A DNA stretch of 64,000 nucleotides from Mesonia maritima (GTDB taxonomy: Bacteria > Bacteroidota > Bacteroidia > Flavobacteriales > Flavobacteriaceae), in contig NZ_JBHLUA010000002.1 in assembly GCF_042433895.1 (NCBI RefSeq), forward strand, positions 1 to 64,000, given 5' to 3'. The notes beneath the pieces are model-generated. The model had not been told where the DNA came from and did no database searches. It saw only the letters and a list, made by a program, of their open reading frames with translations. Positions 9,175 to 17,867 of the stretch are shown in pieces. The position numbers were made by a program, and so were the translations under genes. Each line of letters opens with the position of its first letter. Within the stretch, counting starts at the first letter, position 1.

Positions 9175-10290
9175 TTATGCTTCTTGTTTTCGAGCTTTAG
9201 CTTCATAATCTAAATAGCCTTTTTTACCGGGAACGTAAAAAGTATCTTCATCCCAATCGGTTAGCGGAATATTTTTTTCAAAACGTTCTACTAAATCTGG
9301 ATTTGAAATGTAAGGTTTTCCATAAGCTACCAAATCTGCATCCCCATTTTCGATTACTTTATTTCCTTTTTCCTGATCAAAAGCAGTGTTAATCATTAGA
9401 GTTCCTTTATAAATCGGGCGATAATGTTTTGCAATTTCTTTTACCGCGTAAGGAACATCAGAAACATCGTTAAAAGGTTCAGATAAATGTAAATACGCTA
9501 AATCGTAATCGTTTAATTTATTCACGATATAATCAAATGTAGGAATGGTTTCTTCGTCCATTTTCATCCCGAAAATTCCATCAAGCGAAGGATTTAAGCG
9601 CAAACCAATTTTTTGCTCCGGCATCACTTCTTTAACCGCATCTAGCACTTCAAATAAAAACCGTGCTCTATTTTCAATGCTTCCGCCGTATTCATCTTTT
9701 CGGTGATTAGAAGTTCCGTTAAAAAACTGATGAAATAAATATCCATTTGAAGAATGAATTTCAACGCCATCGAAACCGGCTTCCATCGCATTTTTAGCTG
9801 CATTTGCAAAATCCTGAACAGTTCGTTTAATATCTTCAACAGTCATTTCTTTTGGCGTTACGGTATCTTTAAAACCTTCCGGTGTAAAAGATTTCGCATT
9901 CGGATTTATGGCTGAAGGTGCCAAGGGTTTTTCTCCATTATGAAAATCGGGATGCGACATTCTGCCTACGTGCCAAAGTTGAATAAATATTCTACCATTG
10001 GCTTCGTGTACCATTTTGGTGACTTTTTTCCAGCCTTCGGTTTGCTTTTCTGAATAAATTCCGGGGGTATTTACGTAACCTACCGCTTCTTTCGAAACTT
10101 GCGATCCTTCTGAAATTATTAATCCAGCTGAAGCGCGTTGTTTGTAATATTCGCCTTGTAATTCTTCAGTGGGTACGTTATAAGGATTATCGGCTCTACT
10201 TCTCGTCATAGGCGCCATTACCACTCGATTAGGAAGTTTTAATCCGTTTAAATTATATTCCTGTAAAAGAGGTTGATTTTTATTTGCCAT
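9175..10290 (-). CDS. Alkene reductase of the old yellow enzyme family
   Basis: An FMN TIM-barrel enzyme that reduces activated C=C bonds with NAD(P)H (NemA-type). The FMN-binding N-terminus LPNRVVMAPMTRSRA is at 19-33. The substrate-anion pair and proton donor are H179, N182 and Y184 in HSSNGYLFHQFF. The repeat GGSIENRARF and the late phosphate-binding region (AYGKPYISNPDLVERF) are also present. Length 371 aa is typical. It lies downstream of the broken Crp/Fnr gene on the same strand, with a terminator at 9125-9155. Role in detoxifying electrophiles is a family inference. Confidence 0.92.
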   Translation of the reverse strand: MANKNQPLLQEYNLNGLKLPNRVVMAPMTRSRADNPYNVPTEELQGEYYKQRASAGLIISEGSQVSKEAVGYVNTPGIYSEKQTEGWKKVTKMVHEANGRIFIQLWHVGRMSHPDFHNGEKPLAPSAINPNAKSFTPEGFKDTVTPKEMTVEDIKRTVQDFANAAKNAMEAGFDGVEIHSSNGYLFHQFFNGTSNHRKDEYGGSIENRARFLFEVLDAVKEVMPEQKIGLRLNPSLDGIFGMKMDEETIPTFDYIVNKLNDYDLAYLHLSEPFNDVSDVPYAVKEIAKHYRPIYKGTLMINTAFDQEKGNKVIENGDADLVAYGKPYISNPDLVERFEKNIPLTDWDEDTFYVPGKKGYLDYEAKARKQEA

Positions 10291-10380
10291 TGGGTTTATT
10301 TTTTGTGGAATTCAAAAGTAAAATACTTTCTCAACAAAAAGCTTGATGTAAGTTAGGTAAACGCGTTAAAAAATGTTAAT

Positions 10381-10962
10381 CTAGGTCAATTCCTTTCGAA
10401 TTCTACTTAAAGTTTCAGCTTTAATACCTAAATAATTTGCGATTTGGTAATTCGGAATTCGCTTTTCCATCATAGGATAATCTTCGCAAAACTCAAGATA
10501 GCGTTCTTTACTATTTTTCTGAAGCGATGATAAAATTCGTTTACGTAAACTTACAAATGCGTTGGTAGTTTTTATTCTAAAAAAGCGTTCAAATTTTGGA
10601 ATACGTTTATAGAGGGTTTCTAAAGAAGATTTATTTAATGCTAATTAAACTGAATCTTCAATGGCTTCAACAAATAATTTTGCAGGTTTATTACTGAAAA
10701 AGGCTTCAAAATCACTAATCCACCAATCTTCTATAGCAAATTGAATAATATGGTTGTCGCCATTTTCATCTACATAATACGCTTGCAAACAACCTTCTAC
10801 TACAAAATATTCTGAAGAAACTTCTTCATTAAGTTGAATAAGTTGTTGTTTTTTCCGCAATTTCACTTCGCTTAAAATACTTAAAAACTCAGCTGCTTCT
10901 TCATCTGAAAGTTGAATATCTTTTTGGACGTGCGTCAAAATTTTTTGTTGAGAATTATGCAT
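10381..10962 (-). pseudogene. Crp/Fnr-family transcription regulator interrupted by one in-frame TAA
   Basis: The first 105 codons (10962-10648) encode a cyclic-nucleotide-binding-type beta-roll (KQQLIQLNEEVSSEYFVVEG, then HIIQFAIEDWW). A TAA stop lies at 10645-10647. Reading on in the same frame is open for 87 further codons to a TAG at 10381-10383. That tail contains an expected Crp-type dimer helix and HTH (IPNYQIANYLGIKAETLSRI). So the original gene encoded about 193 aa, the family length, and one base change (for example TTA to TAA, giving ...DSVLLALNK) explains the break. It starts 2 bp after the MFS transporter stop, so the two were an operon. As sequenced the product would lack its DNA-binding domain. 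Confidence 0.85.
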
Positions 10963-10964
10963 TA

Positions 10965-12236
10965 TTAAGCAGTAGCTTTTTCATGTTCTTCCAAATCTTT
11001 TTGAAGGTCTAATTTACGCAATTTTGGAAAGAAAGTTCCTGTTGCAATTACGGTCGCTACGGTCATACTTCCACCAAAAATTACTGCGGTTACCGTGCCC
11101 ATTAATTTTGCAGTTAATCCGCTTTCAAAAGCCCCCAATTCGTTAGAAGAACCTACAAACATCGAGTTTACTGAAGCTACTCGACCGCGCATTTCATCGG
11201 GCGTTTTTAATTGAAGAATAGTTTGCCGAATAATCATTGAAATTCCATCGGTTACACCACTAAAAAATAAAGCTACTACTGAAATCCAAAACCAAGAAGA
11301 GAGTCCGAAAATAATGATGCAGACTCCAAATAAGAAAACAGCACCTAATAATTTTAAGCCCGCATTTTTATTCAACGGAAAATAAGCCGAGGTAAACATC
11401 GTAATTAACGCGCCAACTGCCGGAGCGGCTCGTAAAATTCCAAAACCTTCGGGCCCGACTTTTAAAATATCTTGTGCGAAAACCGGTAATAAAGCTACTG
11501 CGCCACCAAATAAAACGGCAATCATATCTAGTGTTAACGCGCCTAAAATTACTTTTTTAGTGAATACAAACCGAACACCTTCCCGTAAACTTTTAAAGAC
11601 ATTTTCACCAATTTTCGGATTTAAAATAGGCTTCGTTTTTATTTGACTTAACCCCATTAAAGCCATTAAAGAAAAGAAGAAAATTAAACACATCGACCAA
11701 TGAACGCCGATCCAATGAATGGAAAAACCAGCCAAAGCCGGTCCTAAAACAGCTCCCATTTGCCAAACTGAACTACTCCAAGTCGCGGCATTTGGATAAA
11801 CTTTTTTCGGTACAATTAAAGAAAATAAGGAGAAAATCGTCGGGCCCATAAAAGCGCGAACAATTCCGCCAAGAAAAACCAGAAAATAAATGGCGTACAA
11901 TATTTTTTGCTGATTAAAATCGGCTACAATTCTGGGCCAAGTCAATAAAAATAATCCAATACTAATGACAGAAAACCCCAACAAACATTTTAACAATAAG
12001 CTTTTTTTCTCTTTTTGATCTACAATATGACCCGCAAATAAAGCTAAAGAAACTGCCGGAATCACTTCCATAAGACCAATTATTCCTAAAGAAAGTGGGT
12101 TTTTAGTTAAACTGTAAACTTCCCATTCTATGACGATAAATTGCATAGACCATGCAAAAACCATGGCAAAACGAACTAATAAAAATATATTGAACTCTTT
12201 GTAACGCAACGCCGCGTAAGGATCATTTTTTGCCAT
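10965..12236 (-). CDS. MFS transporter
   Basis: A 423-aa membrane protein with about twelve hydrophobic segments and the conserved loop 2-3 signature of the major facilitator superfamily (GHIVDQKEKKSLLLKC near residues 69-84), the equivalent of GxxaDrxgrr. The second half has MRGRVASVNSMFVGSSNELG, typical of the DHA3/enterobactin-exporter-like MFS group. It is followed after 2 bp by the broken Crp/Fnr gene. Substrate unknown; drug or siderophore export is possible by family. Confidence 0.85.
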   Translation of the reverse strand: MAKNDPYAALRYKEFNIFLLVRFAMVFAWSMQFIVIEWEVYSLTKNPLSLGIIGLMEVIPAVSLALFAGHIVDQKEKKSLLLKCLLGFSVISIGLFLLTWPRIVADFNQQKILYAIYFLVFLGGIVRAFMGPTIFSLFSLIVPKKVYPNAATWSSSVWQMGAVLGPALAGFSIHWIGVHWSMCLIFFFSLMALMGLSQIKTKPILNPKIGENVFKSLREGVRFVFTKKVILGALTLDMIAVLFGGAVALLPVFAQDILKVGPEGFGILRAAPAVGALITMFTSAYFPLNKNAGLKLLGAVFLFGVCIIIFGLSSWFWISVVALFFSGVTDGISMIIRQTILQLKTPDEMRGRVASVNSMFVGSSNELGAFESGLTAKLMGTVTAVIFGGSMTVATVIATGTFFPKLRKLDLQKDLEEHEKATA

Positions 12237-12397
12237 GAAAATTATTCAGAAATTGTAGCGCAAAACTACAGGTTTTTTTAAAGATTAAATGATAATTAAT
12301 AGCTAAAATACAGGTTTCAATTTTTGCATTCTGTTGTTAAATCACGTTAAAACATCAGTCATTTTCAGTAGAAGTTGTTATCTTAAAAATAAAAATT

Positions 12398-12679
12398 ATG
12401 AATACTAAAAAGAAAGACGAAAAGTATAATTCAGAAATTACGCCCCAAGAACGTGAGCGGCTAGAAAACGAAAATGTTCATACCGACGGTGGTGATGACG
12501 ATTTTTTAAGAGACCGCAAACGTAAACCGGACTTTGAAGGTAAAGATATGGATGTTACCGGAAGTGAGAAAGCCAAGAAAAATAAAGGAGAGCGTGGCTT
12601 AAAAGATGAAGAAAACGATATCTACAGTCAAGGTGGAACTCACAATGATTTAGAAGAAGATCATAGCACTAAAAATTAA
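12398..12679 (+). CDS. Small hydrophilic protein, unknown function (93 aa)
   Basis: The protein is almost entirely charged (K, E, D, N), without hydrophobic core, cysteine or membrane segment, so it is likely disordered. Repeated acidic blocks (DGGDDDF, EENDI, LEEDH) alternate with lysine clusters. It has its own leader and a good hairpin terminator immediately downstream at 12704-12729, which supports a real single-gene unit. I recognise no family; stress-related hydrophilic proteins look like this. Confidence 0.65.
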   Translation: MNTKKKDEKYNSEITPQERERLENENVHTDGGDDDFLRDRKRKPDFEGKDMDVTGSEKAKKNKGERGLKDEENDIYSQGGTHNDLEEDHSTKN

Positions 12680-12703
12680 GCTAATAATTTTTAAAGTGAA
12701 ACC

Positions 12704-12729
12704 AAAAGCGATCTATTTAGGTCGCTTTT
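12704..12729 (+). terminator. Rho-independent terminator
   Basis: AAAAGCGA (12704-12711) pairs with TCGCTTTT (12722-12729) across a 10-nt loop and is followed by further T residues. It ends the small hydrophilic gene and lies just upstream of recQ. Confidence 0.75.
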
Positions 12730-12739
12730 TTTAGTGAGC

Positions 12740-12748
12740 TTCCCTCCT
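12740..12748 (+). repeat. TTCCCTCCT motif, copy 2
   Basis: Exact copy in the intergenic leader of recQ, with extended flank identity to copy 1. Confidence 0.6.
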
Positions 12749-12783
12749 TTTCCTTACTTTTGAATTCTTCAAAAAGAGATTCT

Positions 12784-14895
12784 ATGGCTGTTAACGAACT
12801 ACAAGAACAACTTTATCCTACATTAAAAAAATATTTTGGATATGAGAAATTTCGGCCACAACAAGAAAAAATAATTACTACCGTTTTAAACAAAGAAGAT
12901 GCGTTGGTTATTATGCCAACCGGCGGCGGAAAATCTATTTGTTTTCAACTTCCAGCTTTACTTTTTGAAGGCGTTACTATTGTAATTTCTCCGTTAATTG
13001 CGCTTATGAAAGATCAAGTTGATGGCTTGCGCGCAAATGGAATTGAAGCTGCTTTTTTTAATAGCAGTCAAGAAGCAGCCGAACAACAAGAAATTTTTGA
13101 AAAAGTAAGTCAGCAAAAATTAAAATTACTCTACGTAGCTCCAGAAAGTCTTTCAGCCTTAAACGATATTTTAAAACCAACTTACATTAGTTGCATTGCT
13201 ATAGATGAAGCGCATTGTATTTCTTCTTGGGGTCACGATTTTAGACCTTCCTATCAACAACTTGGTTTTTTAAAAAAATCATTGCCAGAAATACCTATAA
13301 TTGCCTTAACCGCAACAGCAGATAAAGCGACGCGTAAAGATATTTTACAGCAGTTAAATATTTCACATGCTTCAGAATTTATCAGTTCTTTTGATCGAAA
13401 AAATATTGAATTAGATGTTCGTCCGGCAACAGATCGCGTAGCACAAATTATTCGATTTATTGAAAAACGTCCAGATGAATCGGGTATTATTTATTGTTTA
13501 AGCCGGAAAGGAACTGAAAATTTAGCTGAAAAACTTCAGAAAAAAGGAATTGAAGCAACCGCTTATCATGCGGGTTTAAGTTTTGACGATCGAAGCCAAG
13601 TTCAGGAAGATTTTATTTTCGATAAAACCAAAATTGTTTGCGCTACAGTCGCGTTTGGAATGGGAATCGATAAATCTAATGTTCGCTTTGTAATTCATTA
13701 TAACATGCCTAAAAATATTGAAGCCTATTATCAAGAAATTGGTCGTGCGGGTCGTGACGGACTTCCCTCCTATGCGTTACTTTTTCATACCTATGCTGAT
13801 GTAATTCAGTTGAGAAGATTTACAGAAGGTGCTGCAAATGAACAATTGCAAAATGCGAAATTAGAACGTATGAAGCAATTTGCTGAAGCAACCGATTGCA
13901 GGCGAAAAATTTTGCTGGGTTATTTTGGGGAACTTTTAGCTGAAAATTGTGGGAATTGTGATGTTTGTAAAAATCCTCCGGAATTTTTTGAAGGAACCGT
14001 TTTGGCACAAAAAATACTTTCTTGCATTGCGCGCGCTAAAGAAAGTGAACCCGCGGGCATAATTATCGATATTTTACGTGGCGCACAGAATCAAGCGGTT
14101 TTAGAAAACGGTTATGCAGAATTGAAAACCTACGGAATTGGTAGCGATGTTTCTTGGCGCGATTGGCAACACTATTTAACGCAATTGATAAATCAGGGAT
14201 ATTGTGAAATTGCTTTTCACAGAAAAAACGCTTTACAATTAACTGAATTTTCTAAAAAGGTTTTGTTTGAAAATCAACAGGTATTTTTAACCAAACCTCA
14301 AGCTGTTAAAGAACAACAAGCACAGCAAACTTCAACAAAGTTAACACGTAAAAAAGATACCTTATTTGAACGTTTACGACAATTACGTTACAAAATTGCC
14401 AAAGAAGAAGATATTCCTGCCTACTTAGTTTTTAACGATGCTACGCTAAAAGAAATTGAACGAGAACGGCCGTTAAGCGATGATGATTTTATAAAAATTA
14501 ATGGTGTTGGACAACGAAAACTTGAAGTTTATGGCGATGAATTTATAGCTGAAATTAGGGAGTTTTTAAAATCGAAAAAGAAAACCAAGAAAAAGAAAAA
14601 AGGAGCAACTTATTTAAAAACGCTAGAATTACTTCAACAAGAAAAACCTATTGAAGCAATTGCCGCAGAACGCGATTTAAGTGAAACAACTATTTATTCG
14701 CATCTCGCTAAATTATATGCTGAAGGCAAAAAAATTAATATCTATAATTATGTTTCTAAAGCTGAAGTGGAAAAAGTAAAAAAGGCAAAAACTGAATTAA
14801 ATTCCCCGGAAGGATTAAAACCTTATTATGAATTTTTTGAAGAGAAAATGCCTTATCACACCATCAGATTAAGTTTAGAAATCATCAATAAATAA
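12784..14895 (+). CDS. recQ: ATP-dependent DNA helicase RecQ
   Basis: A 3'-5' DNA helicase of recombination and replication-fork repair. Domains in order: SF2 core with Walker A PTGGGKS and the DEAH box (DEAHCISSWGHDFRP); the helicase C lobe ending QEIGRAGRDG; a zinc-binding RQC region with the cysteine set C...CGNCDVC; an HRDC domain (LFERLRQLRYKIAKEEDIPAYLVFND); and a C-terminal helix-turn-helix extension (IEAIAAERDLSETTIYSHL). The frame is open back to a TTG at 12760, but the ATG at 12784 (MAVNELQEQ) gives the normal N-terminus, so I take it. Length about 703 aa is usual for Bacteroidota RecQ. Confidence 0.95.
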   Translation: MAVNELQEQLYPTLKKYFGYEKFRPQQEKIITTVLNKEDALVIMPTGGGKSICFQLPALLFEGVTIVISPLIALMKDQVDGLRANGIEAAFFNSSQEAAEQQEIFEKVSQQKLKLLYVAPESLSALNDILKPTYISCIAIDEAHCISSWGHDFRPSYQQLGFLKKSLPEIPIIALTATADKATRKDILQQLNISHASEFISSFDRKNIELDVRPATDRVAQIIRFIEKRPDESGIIYCLSRKGTENLAEKLQKKGIEATAYHAGLSFDDRSQVQEDFIFDKTKIVCATVAFGMGIDKSNVRFVIHYNMPKNIEAYYQEIGRAGRDGLPSYALLFHTYADVIQLRRFTEGAANEQLQNAKLERMKQFAEATDCRRKILLGYFGELLAENCGNCDVCKNPPEFFEGTVLAQKILSCIARAKESEPAGIIIDILRGAQNQAVLENGYAELKTYGIGSDVSWRDWQHYLTQLINQGYCEIAFHRKNALQLTEFSKKVLFENQQVFLTKPQAVKEQQAQQTSTKLTRKKDTLFERLRQLRYKIAKEEDIPAYLVFNDATLKEIERERPLSDDDFIKINGVGQRKLEVYGDEFIAEIREFLKSKKKTKKKKKGATYLKTLELLQQEKPIEAIAAERDLSETTIYSHLAKLYAEGKKINIYNYVSKAEVEKVKKAKTELNSPEGLKPYYEFFEEKMPYHTIRLSLEIINK
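13763..13771 (+). repeat. TTCCCTCCT motif, copy 3
   Basis: Exact copy inside recQ, on the coding strand (Leu-Pro-Ser codons). Confidence 0.6.
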
Positions 14896-14920
14896 TTATT
14901 GAATGTCAGCAATGAATTCC

Positions 14921-15017
14921 ATTTTGTCGTCAACTTGAACTTGATTCAAGTTCTCATCCTGAAGGTTTTGTTTTTTCAATATAATATGAGATTCCGGATC
15001 AAGTCTGGAATGATGAA
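14921..15017. repeat. Degenerate REP-like intergenic palindromic repeat
   Basis: In the gap after recQ there is a 17-bp near-perfect palindrome, GAACTTGATTCAAGTTC (14937-14953), then a second imperfect one, ATTCCGGA...TCTGGAAT (14991-15011). The arrangement resembles paired REP-type units (variants of GAGATTCCGGATCAAG followed by GGAATGA) that are dispersed between genes in many bacteria. Only one copy is in this window, so repeat status is from recognition, not from counting. Confidence 0.45.
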
Positions 15018-15093
15018 AACCCCAATTATAACAAATTACGGATAATCAATTTTACAACAATTTAAAACGATAAGTTTCAACTAAAAAATCAAC

Positions 15094-16209
15094 TTATTTT
15101 TTCTCTTTAAACTGAATATTTAATTTTTTACTAATGCTTTTCATTAATTCCATTTCATGTGGTAAAACTAATGCGATTGAAAAACCAGTGTTTCCTGCAC
15201 GTGCTGTTCTTCCACTTCGGTGCGTATAATATTCTAATTGATCTGGTAATTGATAATGAATAACAAAACCTAAATCTTGTACATCAATTCCTCTGGCTGA
15301 AACATCGGTAGAAACCAAAAATTGTAAATTTTCCTTTTTAAAAGCGCGCATTGCTTTTTCTCGTTCTTTTTGCTGCATATTTCCTTCTAAAGCATCAACA
15401 GAAAAACCTTCTTCTTTCAACATTTTGGTCACTTGTTGCGCGTGCGCTTTTGTTCGAGTAAAAATAATTCCGCGTTCATTTTTTCTAGAATCCAGTAAAC
15501 CAATTAAAGCGGCATCTTTATTTTCTCGTGTAACCCTTACAAATTGATGCATAATATTATCGTTGATAATCGATTTTTTATTCGTTGCAACTTGTGGTGC
15601 TTTTGGCGACATATATTTTTTTACAATCCGCTGAATTTCTTCCGGCATTGTAGCAGAAAATAACCAGGTATTTTTTTGTCTTGCCGTTTGGGCTAAAATT
15701 TTAGTTAAATCATCTTTAAAACCCATGCTAAGCATTTCATCGGCTTCATCTAAAATTAGCGTTTTCACGTTCGTTAATTTAATATCGCCACGATCCATTA
15801 AATCTACTAATCTTCCTGGAGTTGCAATAACAATGTGTGTGGGTCTTTTTAAAGCTTTTATTTGCTTGTCAATTTTTTCGCCACCGTAAACACCTTCAGC
15901 AAATATTTTATGATCGCAATATTTTGTAAACTTAAAAAGTTGCTTTTTTATCTGAAGGACTAATTCTCGTGTTGGCGATAAAATTAACGCTTGAATTTCT
16001 AGTTTGGTGTGATCGATTTTCTGCAAAATTGGTAATCCGTAAGCCGCGGTTTTTCCGGTTCCGGTTTGTGCCAAGCCAATGAAATCGGTATTTTCACTTA
16101 ATAAAAGCGGAATTGCTTCTTCTTGAATTTCGGTAGGCTTTTTTATATTTAATTCGTTTAGGCCTTTTACAAGATTTTTATCTACACCTAATTCTAAAAA
16201 TGTACTCAT
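15094..16209 (-). CDS. DEAD-box RNA helicase
   Basis: ATP-dependent RNA unwinding in ribosome assembly or mRNA turnover. Motifs in order: Q-motif (KPTEIQEEAIPLL, 20-32), Walker A AQTGTGKT, PTREL, TPGR, DEAD box LDEADEMLSMGF, SATMP, and HRSGRTARAG. At 371 aa it consists of the two RecA lobes only, without a C-terminal RNA-binding extension, so target choice cannot be read. It is divergent from the pel-like locus. Confidence 0.93.
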   Translation of the reverse strand: MSTFLELGVDKNLVKGLNELNIKKPTEIQEEAIPLLLSENTDFIGLAQTGTGKTAAYGLPILQKIDHTKLEIQALILSPTRELVLQIKKQLFKFTKYCDHKIFAEGVYGGEKIDKQIKALKRPTHIVIATPGRLVDLMDRGDIKLTNVKTLILDEADEMLSMGFKDDLTKILAQTARQKNTWLFSATMPEEIQRIVKKYMSPKAPQVATNKKSIINDNIMHQFVRVTRENKDAALIGLLDSRKNERGIIFTRTKAHAQQVTKMLKEEGFSVDALEGNMQQKEREKAMRAFKKENLQFLVSTDVSARGIDVQDLGFVIHYQLPDQLEYYTHRSGRTARAGNTGFSIALVLPHEMELMKSISKKLNIQFKEKK

Positions 16210-16343
16210 CGCTTTTTAATTTTTTGCAAATTTACGTGAAATGTATTCAGTAGAAGCATTTAAAAAATAAAACTATTCAATCTATTTTCTCGTAAAGTAT
16301 TTTATATTTAGTGATTTAAAAGAAGTAATTTCTATTTCAATTT

Positions 16344-17867
16344 ATGGAGAAAATTGACGTAATGCTTATTTCAGAAGGAACTTATCCGTTTAATGGTGGT
16401 GGAGTTTCGACTTGGGCAGATATTTTATGTAACCGCGTAAATAACGTTCATTACACCCTTTACTCGATAAATGCTACTTTTGAACTGGAATCGCGCTATG
16501 AACTTGGAGAGAATATTAAAAAAGTTCTTCAAGTGCCGCTTTGGACTCCCGATGAACCTTACGATTATACAAGTTATGGCGCTGAATATTACAAAACTGT
16601 AGGTAGAAAAGAATTTACAACTTCGTCAGTAGTAACAAATAAATTTGTTCCGCTTTTTGAACGTTTACTTCACATTGTTTATAACGATGAAAAGAATATA
16701 GAAGCCTTAGATCAGGTTTTTTACAATCTCTGGCTTTATTTTGAAGATTACGATTACAAAGAAACGATGCGAAAAAAAGTCGTTTGGGATTCGTATGTAA
16801 AAATTGTATCAGATTATACTGAAGAAAAACACAATCCAACCGCTACCATTTTAGATTTAACCATTGGGTTGCGTTGGTTATATCGATTTTTAATTCCACT
16901 GGCGATTGTAGAGGTACCTAAAGTAGATATCGCTCATTTAACGCTCAGTGGTTTTCCATTAATTCCCGCTTTAATAGCGCATTACAAATATGGTGCTGCA
17001 ATTATGCTAACCGAACATGGCGTATTTATTAGAGAACGTCTGCTGGCAATTAATAATTCTGAATATCCTTTCTTTTTAAAAGATTTATTAATTCGTTTTT
17101 CTGAAGCGGTAGCAAGACTTACTTATTTTAAAGCTGAAACTATTATTTCTGTAAATGAATTCAATAAAAAGTGGGAAAAAATGTACGGTGCAGATCCCGA
17201 TAAATTACAAATTATTTATAACGGAATTGATCATCACTTATTTAAACCCAGAGAAAAGCCCGACCATTTAAAAAATATACCAACTGTAGTAGCTGCCGCT
17301 AGAATTTTTGAATTGAAAGATATTCTTACCATGATAAAATCGTGCGCGGTGGTAAAAGATGAGATTCCGAATGTGCAATATTTAATTTATGGCGATGATA
17401 AAGCTGTACCGGAATATACAGCCGAATGTTTAGCGCTGATTAAAGAATTAAATCTTGAAGAAAATTTTAAATTATTGGGACCACGACCAAATCCGCATTT
17501 AATTTTTCCTGAAGGAGATGTTTCTATTTTAACCTCTATTTCTGAAGGGTTTCCATATACTGTTTTAGAATCTATGGGTTGCGGTATTCCCGTTGTTGCC
17601 ACCGATGTTGGCGGTGTAAAAGAAGCTTTAGATGAAAACTCTGGTTTTACCTGTAAACCAAAAGACGCTAAGGAAATTGGAAAATGTATAATTACATTAT
17701 TAAAAGATGAAGAACTACGGAAAAAAATGGGAAAACACGCCAGAGAACGCGTTTTAGAAAATTTCACCTTAGCTAAATTCATAGGCGATTATGAAGAAGC
17801 TTATATAAATGTGAATGAAATAGGGAAAAAATTAAAAGCCGCCCAAACAATGATCAACTATGAATAA
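16344..17867 (+). CDS. pelF: PelF-like GT4 glycosyltransferase
   Basis: A cytosolic GT-B fold glycosyltransferase of 507 aa. The N-terminus MLISEGTYPFNGGGVSTW is highly characteristic of PelF, which polymerises the Pel polysaccharide from UDP-sugars. The GT4 donor-binding E-x7-E region is present in SEGFPYTVLESMGCGIPVVATDVGG (about 400-425). It opens a run of five co-directional genes with 8-bp overlap to the PelG-like gene, so it is the first gene of the exopolysaccharide operon. PelF usually works with membrane partners PelG, D and E; D and E are not recognisable here. Confidence 0.88.
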   Translation: MEKIDVMLISEGTYPFNGGGVSTWADILCNRVNNVHYTLYSINATFELESRYELGENIKKVLQVPLWTPDEPYDYTSYGAEYYKTVGRKEFTTSSVVTNKFVPLFERLLHIVYNDEKNIEALDQVFYNLWLYFEDYDYKETMRKKVVWDSYVKIVSDYTEEKHNPTATILDLTIGLRWLYRFLIPLAIVEVPKVDIAHLTLSGFPLIPALIAHYKYGAAIMLTEHGVFIRERLLAINNSEYPFFLKDLLIRFSEAVARLTYFKAETIISVNEFNKKWEKMYGADPDKLQIIYNGIDHHLFKPREKPDHLKNIPTVVAAARIFELKDILTMIKSCAVVKDEIPNVQYLIYGDDKAVPEYTAECLALIKELNLEENFKLLGPRPNPHLIFPEGDVSILTSISEGFPYTVLESMGCGIPVVATDVGGVKEALDENSGFTCKPKDAKEIGKCIITLLKDEELRKKMGKHARERVLENFTLAKFIGDYEEAYINVNEIGKKLKAAQTMINYE

